DNA of 5,991 nt from Bacteroidota bacterium (GTDB taxonomy: Bacteria > Bacteroidota > Bacteroidia > Chitinophagales > Chitinophagaceae). The stretch spans positions 1 through 5,991 of the forward strand of contig CANFLP010000102.1 in the NCBI GenBank assembly GCA_947447835.1, read 5' to 3'. The notes under the pieces were generated by a model. That model saw only the letters and a program-made list of their open reading frames with translations, ran no database searches and had not been told where the DNA came from. A program made the position numbers and the translations under genes. Position 1 is the first letter of the stretch, and every line of letters begins with the position of its first letter. Below are positions 1 through 5,774 of this stretch, one piece after another.

Positions 1-55
1 AAGCTGAGATAAAACCCGTTGAACCTGAACAGGGTAATTCCTGCGAAGGGAAGGT
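1..55 (+). promoter_or_regulatory. TPP (thiamine pyrophosphate) riboswitch, 5' part cut off by the window edge
   Basis: The conserved 3' half of the THI element is directly readable: CTGAGA at 4-9, TGAACCTGA at 20-28 and GCGAAGGGAA at 43-52. Helix P4 can form between CCC (15-17) and GGG (48-50), and P5 between CAGG (30-33) and CCTG (40-43) with a GTAATT loop. The 5' strand of P1 and the GGGGTGC-type segment of P2 lie upstream of the window, so the aptamer is incomplete here. In this RNA family, bound thiamine pyrophosphate lowers expression of the downstream gene. The leader from 56 to 124 has no hairpin followed by a U-run, so control by translation initiation is more likely than by termination (inference). 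A small hairpin, GCAC (59-62) with GTGC (68-71), lies just downstream. Confidence 0.93.
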
Positions 56-118
56 ACCGCACTTTTCGTGCACTTCTCATAGCTTATTATTCCTGTTCCC
101 ATTTTTAACTTTTAAACA

Positions 119-132
119 TTAGTCATGACTAA
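119..132. repeat. Perfect 14-bp palindrome centred on the receptor start codon
   Basis: TTAGTCATGACTAA is its own reverse complement, and the ATG start (125-127) lies at its centre. In the mRNA it could fold as a 5-bp UUAGU/ACUAA stem with a CAUG loop holding most of the start codon. At the DNA level it would be a symmetric protein-binding site. The dyad is certain from the sequence; a function is not shown. Confidence 0.5.
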
Positions 133-2323
133 GTTATTGGGAACAATTGCCTCATTTTTATTGATTGCCCCTTCAATGGCGCAGCAACAAAGACAGCTCC
201 TTACAAAAAAGGACAGTATCAACAAGTATACCGATAGTATCCGGAGCCTTCCCCCATTAGAGGTGAAATCGGTTAGGGTTAGTGAAAACAGCCCGTTCGC
301 AAAAAGCAATGTTAGCGCTGCTAACATTGCACTTGTGAATTTAGGACAGGATCTACCCTTCTTAATTCAAAACACCACGTCAGTAGTTGCGAACTCAGAT
401 GCAGGAACAGGTGTGGGATATACAGGCATACGCATAAGAGGGACAGATGCAACAAGAATTAACGTGACATTAAATGGAATTCCTTACAACGACGCAGAAA
501 GCATGGGCACCTATTTTGTAGATTTGCCTGACATTAGCGCAAGTGCAAGTAGCATACAAATTCAAAGAGGCGTTGGCACTTCTACTAACGGTGCAAGTGC
601 ATTTGGCGCAACCATTAATTTGGCAACCAACGACTACCACCCTAGCCATTATCTTAGTTTACAAAACAGTGTTGGGTCATTTAATACACAAAAAAATAGT
701 CTTCAATTTGGAACTGGTTTAATAAATAATCATTTCACCATTGATGGACGTGTAAGTAATATAAAAAGTGATGGATATATTGATCGTGCAAAATCTGATT
801 TAAAATCGTTTTTTGTAAGTAGTACTTATTGGGGCGATAAATCTTCACTAAGATTAAATATATTTTCAGGAAAAGAAAAAACCTACCAGGCTTGGTATGG
901 TGTACCCGAAGATAGTTTAGCAACCAACCGAACATACAATCCAGCAGGCACAGAAAAAGCCGGAACACCATACAACAATCAAACGGATAACTACACGCAA
1001 ACGCATTACCAATTATTTTATAATAAAGAAGTGAATGCTAATTTAAAATGGAATACTGCCGTTTTCTTAACAAAGGGTCGGGGGTATTATGAAGAGTATA
1101 AAGTTGGCGTAACATTAAGCGATTATGGATTTGCATCTAATCCATTATATAATAGCATTAACCCCGATATTATAAGAAGAAGATGGTTAGACAATAATTT
1201 TTATGGGCAAATTGCATCTTTGTCTTACCAAAAAGGCAATGATCTAATCACTTTAGGGGGTGGTTGGAATATCTATGATGGGCAACATTTTGGAGATCTT
1301 CCTTATGGCATTCCAAGCATACCAAGTCTTGCTCAGATAAATAAAGTATACTATTCTAATAATGCTTTAAAAAAAGAATACAATAGCTATGCTAAATGGG
1401 AACATCAATTAAGCAATCAACTAACTAGTTTTATAGATGTACAATTTAGGCATGTACAACATACCATGAACGGATTTGACGCTAACCCAGATTTACTAGT
1501 AGACAGAAAATTTGATTTTATAAATCCTAAAGCGGGTTTAAGTTATAAAGTCAATAACACAACTTACTATTCTAGTATTGCAGTTGCTCATAAAGAGCCT
1601 AATAGAGATGATTTTGAAGCAGGTATTATACAACAACCAAAACAAGAAGTATTATATGACTGGGAAACTGGCTTTAAAAGTAAACATAACAATTTCAATT
1701 GGGGCATGAATTTGTATTACATGAATTACAAAAATCAATTAGTGCTTACAGGAAAGATTAATGATATTGGTGCTTATACAAGAGAAAATGTACCAAAAAG
1801 TTATCGCGCTGGAATTGAAATTGAAGAAGCATGGCAAATAACTAATAACTTTTCAAGTACTGGAAATATTTCATTCAGTAAAAATAAAATAGCTGAATTT
1901 ACCGAATATTTTGACGATTATGATAATGGAGGACAAGCATCCATACAACATCATAACACCGACATTGCTTTATCGCCAAATATGACTGCCTCACATAGCT
2001 TGAGTTTTAAGCCTACTGAAAAATTAAATGTTATATGGACTAGCAAATATGTATCTAAGCATTATTTAGATAACACGCAAAACGAATCAAGAATTTTGAA
2101 AGCCTATTTCTTAAATGACCTAAACATTGCATACAAGTTCATCGATAAAAAATCATGGGGAGCCTTATTGCAATTTTATGCTCTAAATGTACTTGATGTA
2201 AAATACTCACCAAACGGTTACACCTATAGTTATGTATGGGGCGGTGCCACTACAACATCCAATAACTATTTCCCGATGGCAGGAAGAAACTATATATTAA
2301 GTTTAAAGATTGATCTTAAATAA
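125..2323 (+). CDS. TonB-dependent outer-membrane receptor, probable thiamine transporter
   Basis: Encodes a 732-residue outer-membrane receptor that would import its ligand using energy passed from the inner membrane by TonB-ExbBD. Residues 1-19 form a signal peptide (hydrophobic core followed by PSMA, cleavage likely before Q20). A TonB-box-like stretch, LEVKSVRV, lies near residues 45-52. The plug domain spans roughly 55-170 and holds typical motifs: GIRIRG (101-106), NVTLNGIPYND (113-123) and IQIQRGVGTSTNGASAFG (144-161). The rest is a beta-barrel rich in alternating aromatic and polar residues, ending in a short strand (YILSLKIDL). The length is normal for the family, and there is no N-terminal carboxypeptidase-regulatory-like domain as in SusC-type receptors. 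The TPP riboswitch directly upstream indicates repression by thiamine pyrophosphate; such riboswitch-linked receptors have been predicted as thiamine importers in Bacteroidota. The ligand is therefore inferred from regulation, not from the protein. GC content drops sharply after about position 660. Confidence 0.93.
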   Translation: MTKLLGTIASFLLIAPSMAQQQRQLLTKKDSINKYTDSIRSLPPLEVKSVRVSENSPFAKSNVSAANIALVNLGQDLPFLIQNTTSVVANSDAGTGVGYTGIRIRGTDATRINVTLNGIPYNDAESMGTYFVDLPDISASASSIQIQRGVGTSTNGASAFGATINLATNDYHPSHYLSLQNSVGSFNTQKNSLQFGTGLINNHFTIDGRVSNIKSDGYIDRAKSDLKSFFVSSTYWGDKSSLRLNIFSGKEKTYQAWYGVPEDSLATNRTYNPAGTEKAGTPYNNQTDNYTQTHYQLFYNKEVNANLKWNTAVFLTKGRGYYEEYKVGVTLSDYGFASNPLYNSINPDIIRRRWLDNNFYGQIASLSYQKGNDLITLGGGWNIYDGQHFGDLPYGIPSIPSLAQINKVYYSNNALKKEYNSYAKWEHQLSNQLTSFIDVQFRHVQHTMNGFDANPDLLVDRKFDFINPKAGLSYKVNNTTYYSSIAVAHKEPNRDDFEAGIIQQPKQEVLYDWETGFKSKHNNFNWGMNLYYMNYKNQLVLTGKINDIGAYTRENVPKSYRAGIEIEEAWQITNNFSSTGNISFSKNKIAEFTEYFDDYDNGGQASIQHHNTDIALSPNMTASHSLSFKPTEKLNVIWTSKYVSKHYLDNTQNESRILKAYFLNDLNIAYKFIDKKSWGALLQFYALNVLDVKYSPNGYTYSYVWGGATTTSNNYFPMAGRNYILSLKIDLK

Positions 2324-2350
2324 TTTAACCAATAAAGTATTAAAGATCCT

Positions 2351-2390
2351 GCATAAAAAAAGGAGAACCGCGGTTCTCCTTTTTTTATGC
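2351..2390. terminator. Bidirectional intrinsic terminator (perfect 40-bp palindrome)
   Basis: The 20 bases at 2351-2370 are the exact reverse complement of 2371-2390. The core is AGGAGAACCG/CGGTTCTCCT, flanked by seven A on the left and seven T on the right, then GCAT/ATGC at the ends. Either strand reads as a GC-containing hairpin followed by a U-run. It lies between the convergent receptor gene (ends 2323) and hydrolase gene (ends 2404), 27 and 13 bases from their stop codons, so it can end transcription from both sides. Confidence 0.95.
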
Positions 2391-2403
2391 TTAATTCAAA
2401 TAT

Positions 2404-3432
2404 TTATTTAGTTTCCAATCCTTTAATAAACTTAATCAAGCCCGTAAAATAAGTTTGCTGATCATCATACATTGACATGTGTGAACCTTTTGAACAATAT
2501 AAATATTGTCCATGTTGTACTAGCTTCGATAATTCTTCCATCGCCTTAGGATCCATCGTATCAAATTCTCCGCCTATACTCAATACAGGAACTGATATCT
2601 TTTTAAGATCTGCTTTTCTGTCCCAATTTTTCAAACTTGCATTACCAACAATACCAAATTCTGAAGGACCTTGCATTTGCAAATACAATGGATAATTCAT
2701 TTTTGCAAAAGCTCTTTTAACAGGATCAGGCCAAGTTGCAGGAGGCATTCTTAATACATGTTCTGGATAATAATTATCTTCAACTAATTTTAAATAAGCA
2801 GGATTCGTATAATCACCCTTTGCTTCATAAGCCCTGATACTAGCTAATATATCCTTTGGCAATTTTGGACCTAATACATTGTTCGCGTAAGCATTATATT
2901 CAGGTACCGAAGGCACCATATTTGAAATTACTAATGCTTTTAAATTATGTTGATATTTTAATGCATACTCAGTCGCTAAAATACCTCCCCAAGAATGGCC
3001 TAGTAATATAAAATTAGACGAATCCATTTTAAGTGCCTTTCTTACCGTCTCCACTTCTTCTACAAAACGATCAATATTCCACAAAGACGAATCTTTAGGA
3101 TTGTCCGAATAAGCCGAACCTAATTGATCGTAATAATAATATTCAAAACCTTCTTGTGGGAAGAAAGAATCAAAACACTCGAAATATTCGTGAGTCGCAC
3201 CTGGCCCACCATGCAATAACAACACTTTAGTTTTAGGATTATTCCCAACTCGCTTTGTCCAAACGTTAAATGTCCCTTTAGTCGTTTGAATAGGAATTAT
3301 TTGCACCCCTCCTGAAAAAATATCTGTCCTACCAGTAGTGTCATGATATGCATTACTTGTTCCAGTATTGTTAAAGTTGCATGCGCTAAACATTAGCATG
3401 CAGGCAGCAAAAAGCGCATTGGTAATTTTCAT
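2404..3432 (-). CDS. Alpha/beta hydrolase, proline iminopeptidase-like (peptidase family S33), probable lipoprotein
   Basis: Encodes 342 residues. The N-terminus is hydrophobic and ends in MFSAC, a slightly atypical lipobox (F at -3), with C18 as the likely lipidated cysteine, so the enzyme probably acts anchored in the periplasm or on an outer-membrane face. Hydrolase motifs are clear: HGGPG at 74-78 (oxyanion-hole region), DQLGSAYSD at 102-110, the nucleophile elbow GHSWGG at 145-150 with S147, acid D291 in GEFDTMDP, and H318 in GSHMS. The GPSEF motif at 255-259, followed by a KNWDRKADL stretch, resembles the cap region of proline iminopeptidases and tricorn-interacting factor F1 relatives, where a glutamate holds the substrate amino terminus. 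This suggests removal of N-terminal residues, often proline, from short peptides. Substrate is inferred; a related amidase or esterase is possible. It is the last gene of the leftward cluster, 93 bases after the rhodanese gene, and ends at the shared terminator. Confidence 0.9.
   Translation of the reverse strand: MKITNALFAACMLMFSACNFNNTGTSNAYHDTTGRTDIFSGGVQIIPIQTTKGTFNVWTKRVGNNPKTKVLLLHGGPGATHEYFECFDSFFPQEGFEYYYYDQLGSAYSDNPKDSSLWNIDRFVEEVETVRKALKMDSSNFILLGHSWGGILATEYALKYQHNLKALVISNMVPSVPEYNAYANNVLGPKLPKDILASIRAYEAKGDYTNPAYLKLVEDNYYPEHVLRMPPATWPDPVKRAFAKMNYPLYLQMQGPSEFGIVGNASLKNWDRKADLKKISVPVLSIGGEFDTMDPKAMEELSKLVQHGQYLYCSKGSHMSMYDDQQTYFTGLIKFIKGLETK
3378..3402. repeat. Hairpin-forming inverted repeat inside the signal-peptide codons
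   Basis: TGCAT (3378-3382) and GCTAA (3385-3389) pair with TTAGC (3393-3397) and ATGCA (3398-3402), leaving a 2-base bulge (GC, 3383-3384) and a 3-base loop. The structure covers the codons for the lipobox region of the S33 hydrolase. The pairing is seen in the sequence; any role is unknown and it may be fortuitous. Confidence 0.4.
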
Positions 3433-3476
3433 ATTATTATTTATTAACTATAAATATAATGCAAAACCAATGCGCT
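3413..3476. repeat. 11-bp perfect inverted repeat enclosing the hydrolase start codon
   Basis: AGCGCATTGGT (3413-3423) and ACCAATGCGCT (3466-3476) are exact reverse complements separated by 42 bases. The hydrolase start codon (3430-3432) lies in the A/T-rich spacer; the inner arm covers codons 4-7 and the outer arm lies in the leader. In a transcript arriving from the rhodanese gene, the arms could close a loop around the start codon. Alternatively they could be paired protein-binding sites. The outer arm also overlaps a weak promoter candidate. Confidence 0.5.
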
Positions 3477-3492
3477 CGTAAATTTGTTTAAA
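3462..3492 (-). promoter_or_regulatory. Weak candidate Bacteroidota-type promoter for the S33 hydrolase gene
   Basis: On the minus strand TGGTTTTG (3469-3462) matches the -7 consensus TAnnTTTG at all but one fixed position. TTT (3492-3490), 20 bases upstream, matches TTG at two of three positions. A start site shortly downstream would leave a leader of roughly 20 bases. The pattern is short and degenerate, so this is only a candidate. The 93-base gap before the gene is what makes an own promoter plausible. Confidence 0.25.
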
Positions 3493-3525
3493 GGCTTTTC
3501 GGAATTTATCCAAAAAAGCTAAATA

Positions 3526-3834
3526 TTATCCAGGGAATTGCTCTTGCCAAGCCAACATCCCACCTGTAACATTAATTACATTTTTAAAGCCATAAGGCTC
3601 CATCATCATACAAGCCTGTCCACTTCTGTTACCACTACGGCAATAAACATACACCGTCTCATCTTTCAAATGCTCTATTTCATCTAATTGCAAAGATTGG
3701 ACTAAACCTAAGGGTAATAATTGTCCGCCAATATTAAAAGCAGCATGCTCGTGTGGCTCACGTACGTCTATTAAGTTTAATTTTTCGCCTGCATCTAATT
3801 TTGCTTTTAATTCTGCTACTGTGATTGTTTGCAT
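3526..3834 (-). CDS. Single-domain rhodanese (sulfurtransferase-like protein)
   Basis: Encodes 102 residues with no signal peptide or membrane segment, so it is likely cytoplasmic. This is the usual length of a single rhodanese domain such as GlpE. Visible landmarks are LIDVREPHEH at 21-30 (the conserved Asp-Val-Arg strand and turn), the active-site loop CRSGNRS at 65-71 with catalytic C65, and the closing TGGMLAW at 90-96. Rhodaneses carry a persulfide on that cysteine and pass sulfur to cyanide in vitro or to protein and small-molecule acceptors in the cell. The true acceptor cannot be told from the sequence. It follows the PASTA gene by 28 bases, which suggests cotranscription, although no functional link to cell-wall synthesis is evident. 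The intact cysteine argues for an active enzyme rather than a regulatory rhodanese-like domain. Confidence 0.93.
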   Translation of the reverse strand: MQTITVAELKAKLDAGEKLNLIDVREPHEHAAFNIGGQLLPLGLVQSLQLDEIEHLKDETVYVYCRSGNRSGQACMMMEPYGFKNVINVTGGMLAWQEQFPG

Positions 3835-3862
3835 AAAATGAATATATTATAATGATTGAAAA

Positions 3863-4687
3863 TTATTTAATTGAATCTCTTTGTGTATGAACAGGCGCCA
3901 CTTTGTCTATCACCAAATGAATTGTTCCACCAGGTGCCATACTATTTTTCAATGGCATTCCCGTTGAGTCTAATATCATTTGAAAAGGATTTGGATCTTG
4001 TCCAATTACAAATGAATTAGCCGTGTCTTGAATACTTATATTGGAACTAATATTACCCAACAATAAACCTAAACTTGCTAATTTTGCTTTTGCCATTTCT
4101 ACAGTAAGTCCAATTAAATCTGGCACTTCAAAACCAGTAGCAGTTCCACCATCTCCTACCGTAAAGTTTACAACGGTTCCAGAAGATATTTTTGAGCCTG
4201 GTGCAATTGGTTTACCATTTACTAACTGATCGATGATTACATTTTTATTTCTATCAGGTACCATTGTAATGGAACCCATCCTTAGCCCTAATACTTTTAA
4301 ATAGGTTTCTGCACTTTTTAAAGAGAAGCCAACCAAGTTTGGCATATCTACTTGTGGAGCAACCACTCTATTAATGGTTAAATAAACAGTCCTGCCTTTT
4401 TTAACGACCTCATCTGCTTCGGGTGTTTGTCTCAACACTCCATTACGCGCTAAAGTATCTACATAAATTGAGTCCTGCAATACCACATCAAATCCTAAAG
4501 CCGATAAGTTTTTTTGTGCCGCACTTACATCTAAGCCAACGACACTAGGTACTTTCTCCGTTTTACCATTTCCTGTTATCCAACCTAAGGAAAAGAAAAA
4601 CAATACAAGTACTACTAATATTGCGCCAATGCCGACTAAGACATTCATCCACAAGGGCTTTTTTAATAATTTATCTATTGCTTCCAT
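3863..4687 (-). CDS. Single-pass membrane protein with three extracytoplasmic PASTA domains
   Basis: Encodes 274 residues: a short Lys-containing cytoplasmic N-terminus (1-13), one strongly hydrophobic transmembrane segment (about 14-38), then three PASTA repeats at about 44-107, 113-178 and 186-262. Each repeat opens with the typical motif (VPSVVGL, MPNLVGF, VPDLIGL), continues with an AxxxLxxLG helix, and closes with a G-T-V beta-strand. The positive N-terminus places the repeats in the periplasm. PASTA domains are known from penicillin-binding proteins and Ser/Thr kinases, where some bind peptidoglycan fragments. Here neither a kinase nor a transpeptidase is attached, so a binding or scaffolding role at the cell wall is inferred. 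The third repeat is longer than the others, with an insertion at about 232-250. The gene starts 18 bases after ddl, which makes a shared transcript and a link to peptidoglycan likely. Confidence 0.93.
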   Translation of the reverse strand: MEAIDKLLKKPLWMNVLVGIGAILVVLVLFFFSLGWITGNGKTEKVPSVVGLDVSAAQKNLSALGFDVVLQDSIYVDTLARNGVLRQTPEADEVVKKGRTVYLTINRVVAPQVDMPNLVGFSLKSAETYLKVLGLRMGSITMVPDRNKNVIIDQLVNGKPIAPGSKISSGTVVNFTVGDGGTATGFEVPDLIGLTVEMAKAKLASLGLLLGNISSNISIQDTANSFVIGQDPNPFQMILDSTGMPLKNSMAPGGTIHLVIDKVAPVHTQRDSIK

Positions 4688-4705
4688 TATAATAAAATAC
4701 GGTGA

Positions 4706-5695
4706 TTAGTTTGTTTTTGCAATGGCATCTTCTACAATAGTAGCATAAAAATCGGTTAGATTCCATCCCATTGCGCGCACTTGTTGCGGAATCACACTTG
4801 CCTCGCTTTGACCCGGCACAGTATTTACTTCCAGCATAAATGCCTTTCCAGCAGCCTCATCATAAATAAAATCAATTCTTACAACACCTCTGCAATTTAA
4901 AGTAGCATATACTTTTTTTGCTGCTGCTGTTAAATCAGTAAATATTTTATCTGAAACAAGGGCCGGTGTAATTTCCTTACTCTTACCTTGGTACTTTGCT
5001 TCGAAATCAAAAAATTCATTCTCAGTTGTAATCTCCGTAATTGGCAACACTGTTACCAATCCTTTTGACTTAAATACACCAATTGTAAATTCTCTTCCAC
5101 TAATAAATTCTTCCACCAACACTTGCGTATCTTCTTTAAATGCTTTTTCTAATGCAGGTGCTAGTTCTTCCGAACTATTAACTTTACTAATACCTAAACT
5201 GCTTCCGCCATTATTTGGTTTTACAAATACTGGTAAGCTTAAATGTCCCAAGATATCATCTGGACTCATTGGAGCATCTATAAATAAATGCAATGACTTA
5301 GCTACATGCACTCCACCAAAACCAGCCACTGCCACTGTAAATCTTTTATTAAATGTTAAAGCAGATGTAGAGGTGTCGCAACTGGTATAAGGCAAACCGA
5401 TTAAATCGAAATACCCTTGCATCTTTCCATCTTCACCCGGTGTTCCATGTATGCACATTAAGGCAACATCAAATGTTATTTTTTCACCACCTTCTTCAAT
5501 ACTAAAATCGGCCTTATTAACTGCCACTTCCTCTCCTACTAAATTTTCATACCACCACCCAGTTGGATGAATATCAATCAAATAAACGTCATATACATTT
5601 TTATCCAATGCATTCATCACCGTCTTAGCACTCTTATAGCTTACTTGAGCTTCCGAACTTAAACCACCTGTAACCAAGGCTACTTTCTTTTTCAT
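4706..5695 (-). CDS. ddl: D-alanine--D-alanine ligase
   Basis: Encodes 329 residues of an ATP-grasp ligase that joins two D-alanines in the cytoplasm for the peptidoglycan precursor. I start it at ATG 5695 (MKKKVALVTGG); an in-frame TTG at 5701 would add two residues but is less likely. Landmarks in this numbering are GGLSSEAQVS (10-19, with E15), HGTPGEDG (83-90), ATP-binding KPNNGGSSLG (159-168, with S165), EAKY (232-235), RIDF (273-276) and the metal-binding LEVNT (288-292) followed by PG. E15, S165 and Y235 correspond to E15, S150 and Y216 of E. coli DdlB; the retained tyrosine supports D-Ala-D-Ala rather than D-Ala-D-Lac synthesis. PYTSCD replaces the common PYTGSG, which I believe is typical of Bacteroidota relatives. 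It appears to be first in an operon with the PASTA and rhodanese genes. Confidence 0.96.
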   Translation of the reverse strand: MKKKVALVTGGLSSEAQVSYKSAKTVMNALDKNVYDVYLIDIHPTGWWYENLVGEEVAVNKADFSIEEGGEKITFDVALMCIHGTPGEDGKMQGYFDLIGLPYTSCDTSTSALTFNKRFTVAVAGFGGVHVAKSLHLFIDAPMSPDDILGHLSLPVFVKPNNGGSSLGISKVNSSEELAPALEKAFKEDTQVLVEEFISGREFTIGVFKSKGLVTVLPITEITTENEFFDFEAKYQGKSKEITPALVSDKIFTDLTAAAKKVYATLNCRGVVRIDFIYDEAAGKAFMLEVNTVPGQSEASVIPQQVRAMGWNLTDFYATIVEDAIAKTN

Positions 5696-5722
5696 CTTCA
5701 ACTATTATCAATTAATGAATCG

Positions 5723-5730
5723 TAAATATA
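5723..5730 (-). promoter_or_regulatory. Candidate -7 promoter element for ddl
   Basis: On the minus strand TATATTTA matches TAnnTTTG at five of six fixed positions and lies 27 bases upstream of the ddl ATG. No TTG is found at the expected -33 distance, because that region is occupied by the ferredoxin terminator. Some promoter is expected here, since a strong terminator separates ddl from the gene upstream. The exact element is uncertain. Confidence 0.3.
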
Positions 5731-5735
5731 GGAAA

Positions 5736-5765
5736 TAAAAAAAGGGAAAAACTTCCCTTTTTTTA
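5736..5765 (-). terminator. Intrinsic terminator after the ferredoxin gene
   Basis: A perfect 13-bp stem, TAAAAAAAGGGAA (5736-5748) with TTCCCTTTTTTTA (5753-5765), encloses a 4-base loop. Read on the minus strand it gives a GGGAA/TTCCC hairpin followed by seven U, 9 bases after the ferredoxin stop codon. The symmetry would allow function on either strand, but only minus-strand genes flank it in the window. Confidence 0.88.
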
Positions 5766-5774
5766 TCTTAGATC

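Noticed and set aside
735..971. Open reading frame antisense to the receptor gene, and similar ones at 112-327, 2477-2695 and 4041-4229
   Set aside because: All lie opposite well-supported genes, show no recognisable domains and have no leader or terminator of their own.
3494..3519. Hairpin GCTTTT/AAAAGC as a terminator after the rhodanese gene
   Set aside because: The stem is short and A/T-rich with mismatches, and on the minus strand no U-run follows it.
3526..3834. Rhodanese as a sulfur donor in thiamine synthesis, linked to the riboswitch
   Set aside because: It is on the opposite strand in the cell-wall gene cluster, beyond the shared terminator, and has no ThiI- or ThiS-related features.
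4706..5695. VanA/VanB-type D-Ala-D-Lac ligase
   Set aside because: The tyrosine of EAKY (Y235), matching E. coli DdlB Y216, is kept, and no resistance-type genes are nearby.
5696..5701. TTG at 5701 as the ddl start codon, adding two residues
   Set aside because: ATG at 5695 gives the usual short basic N-terminus directly before the first strand, and there is no ribosome-binding signal favouring the TTG.
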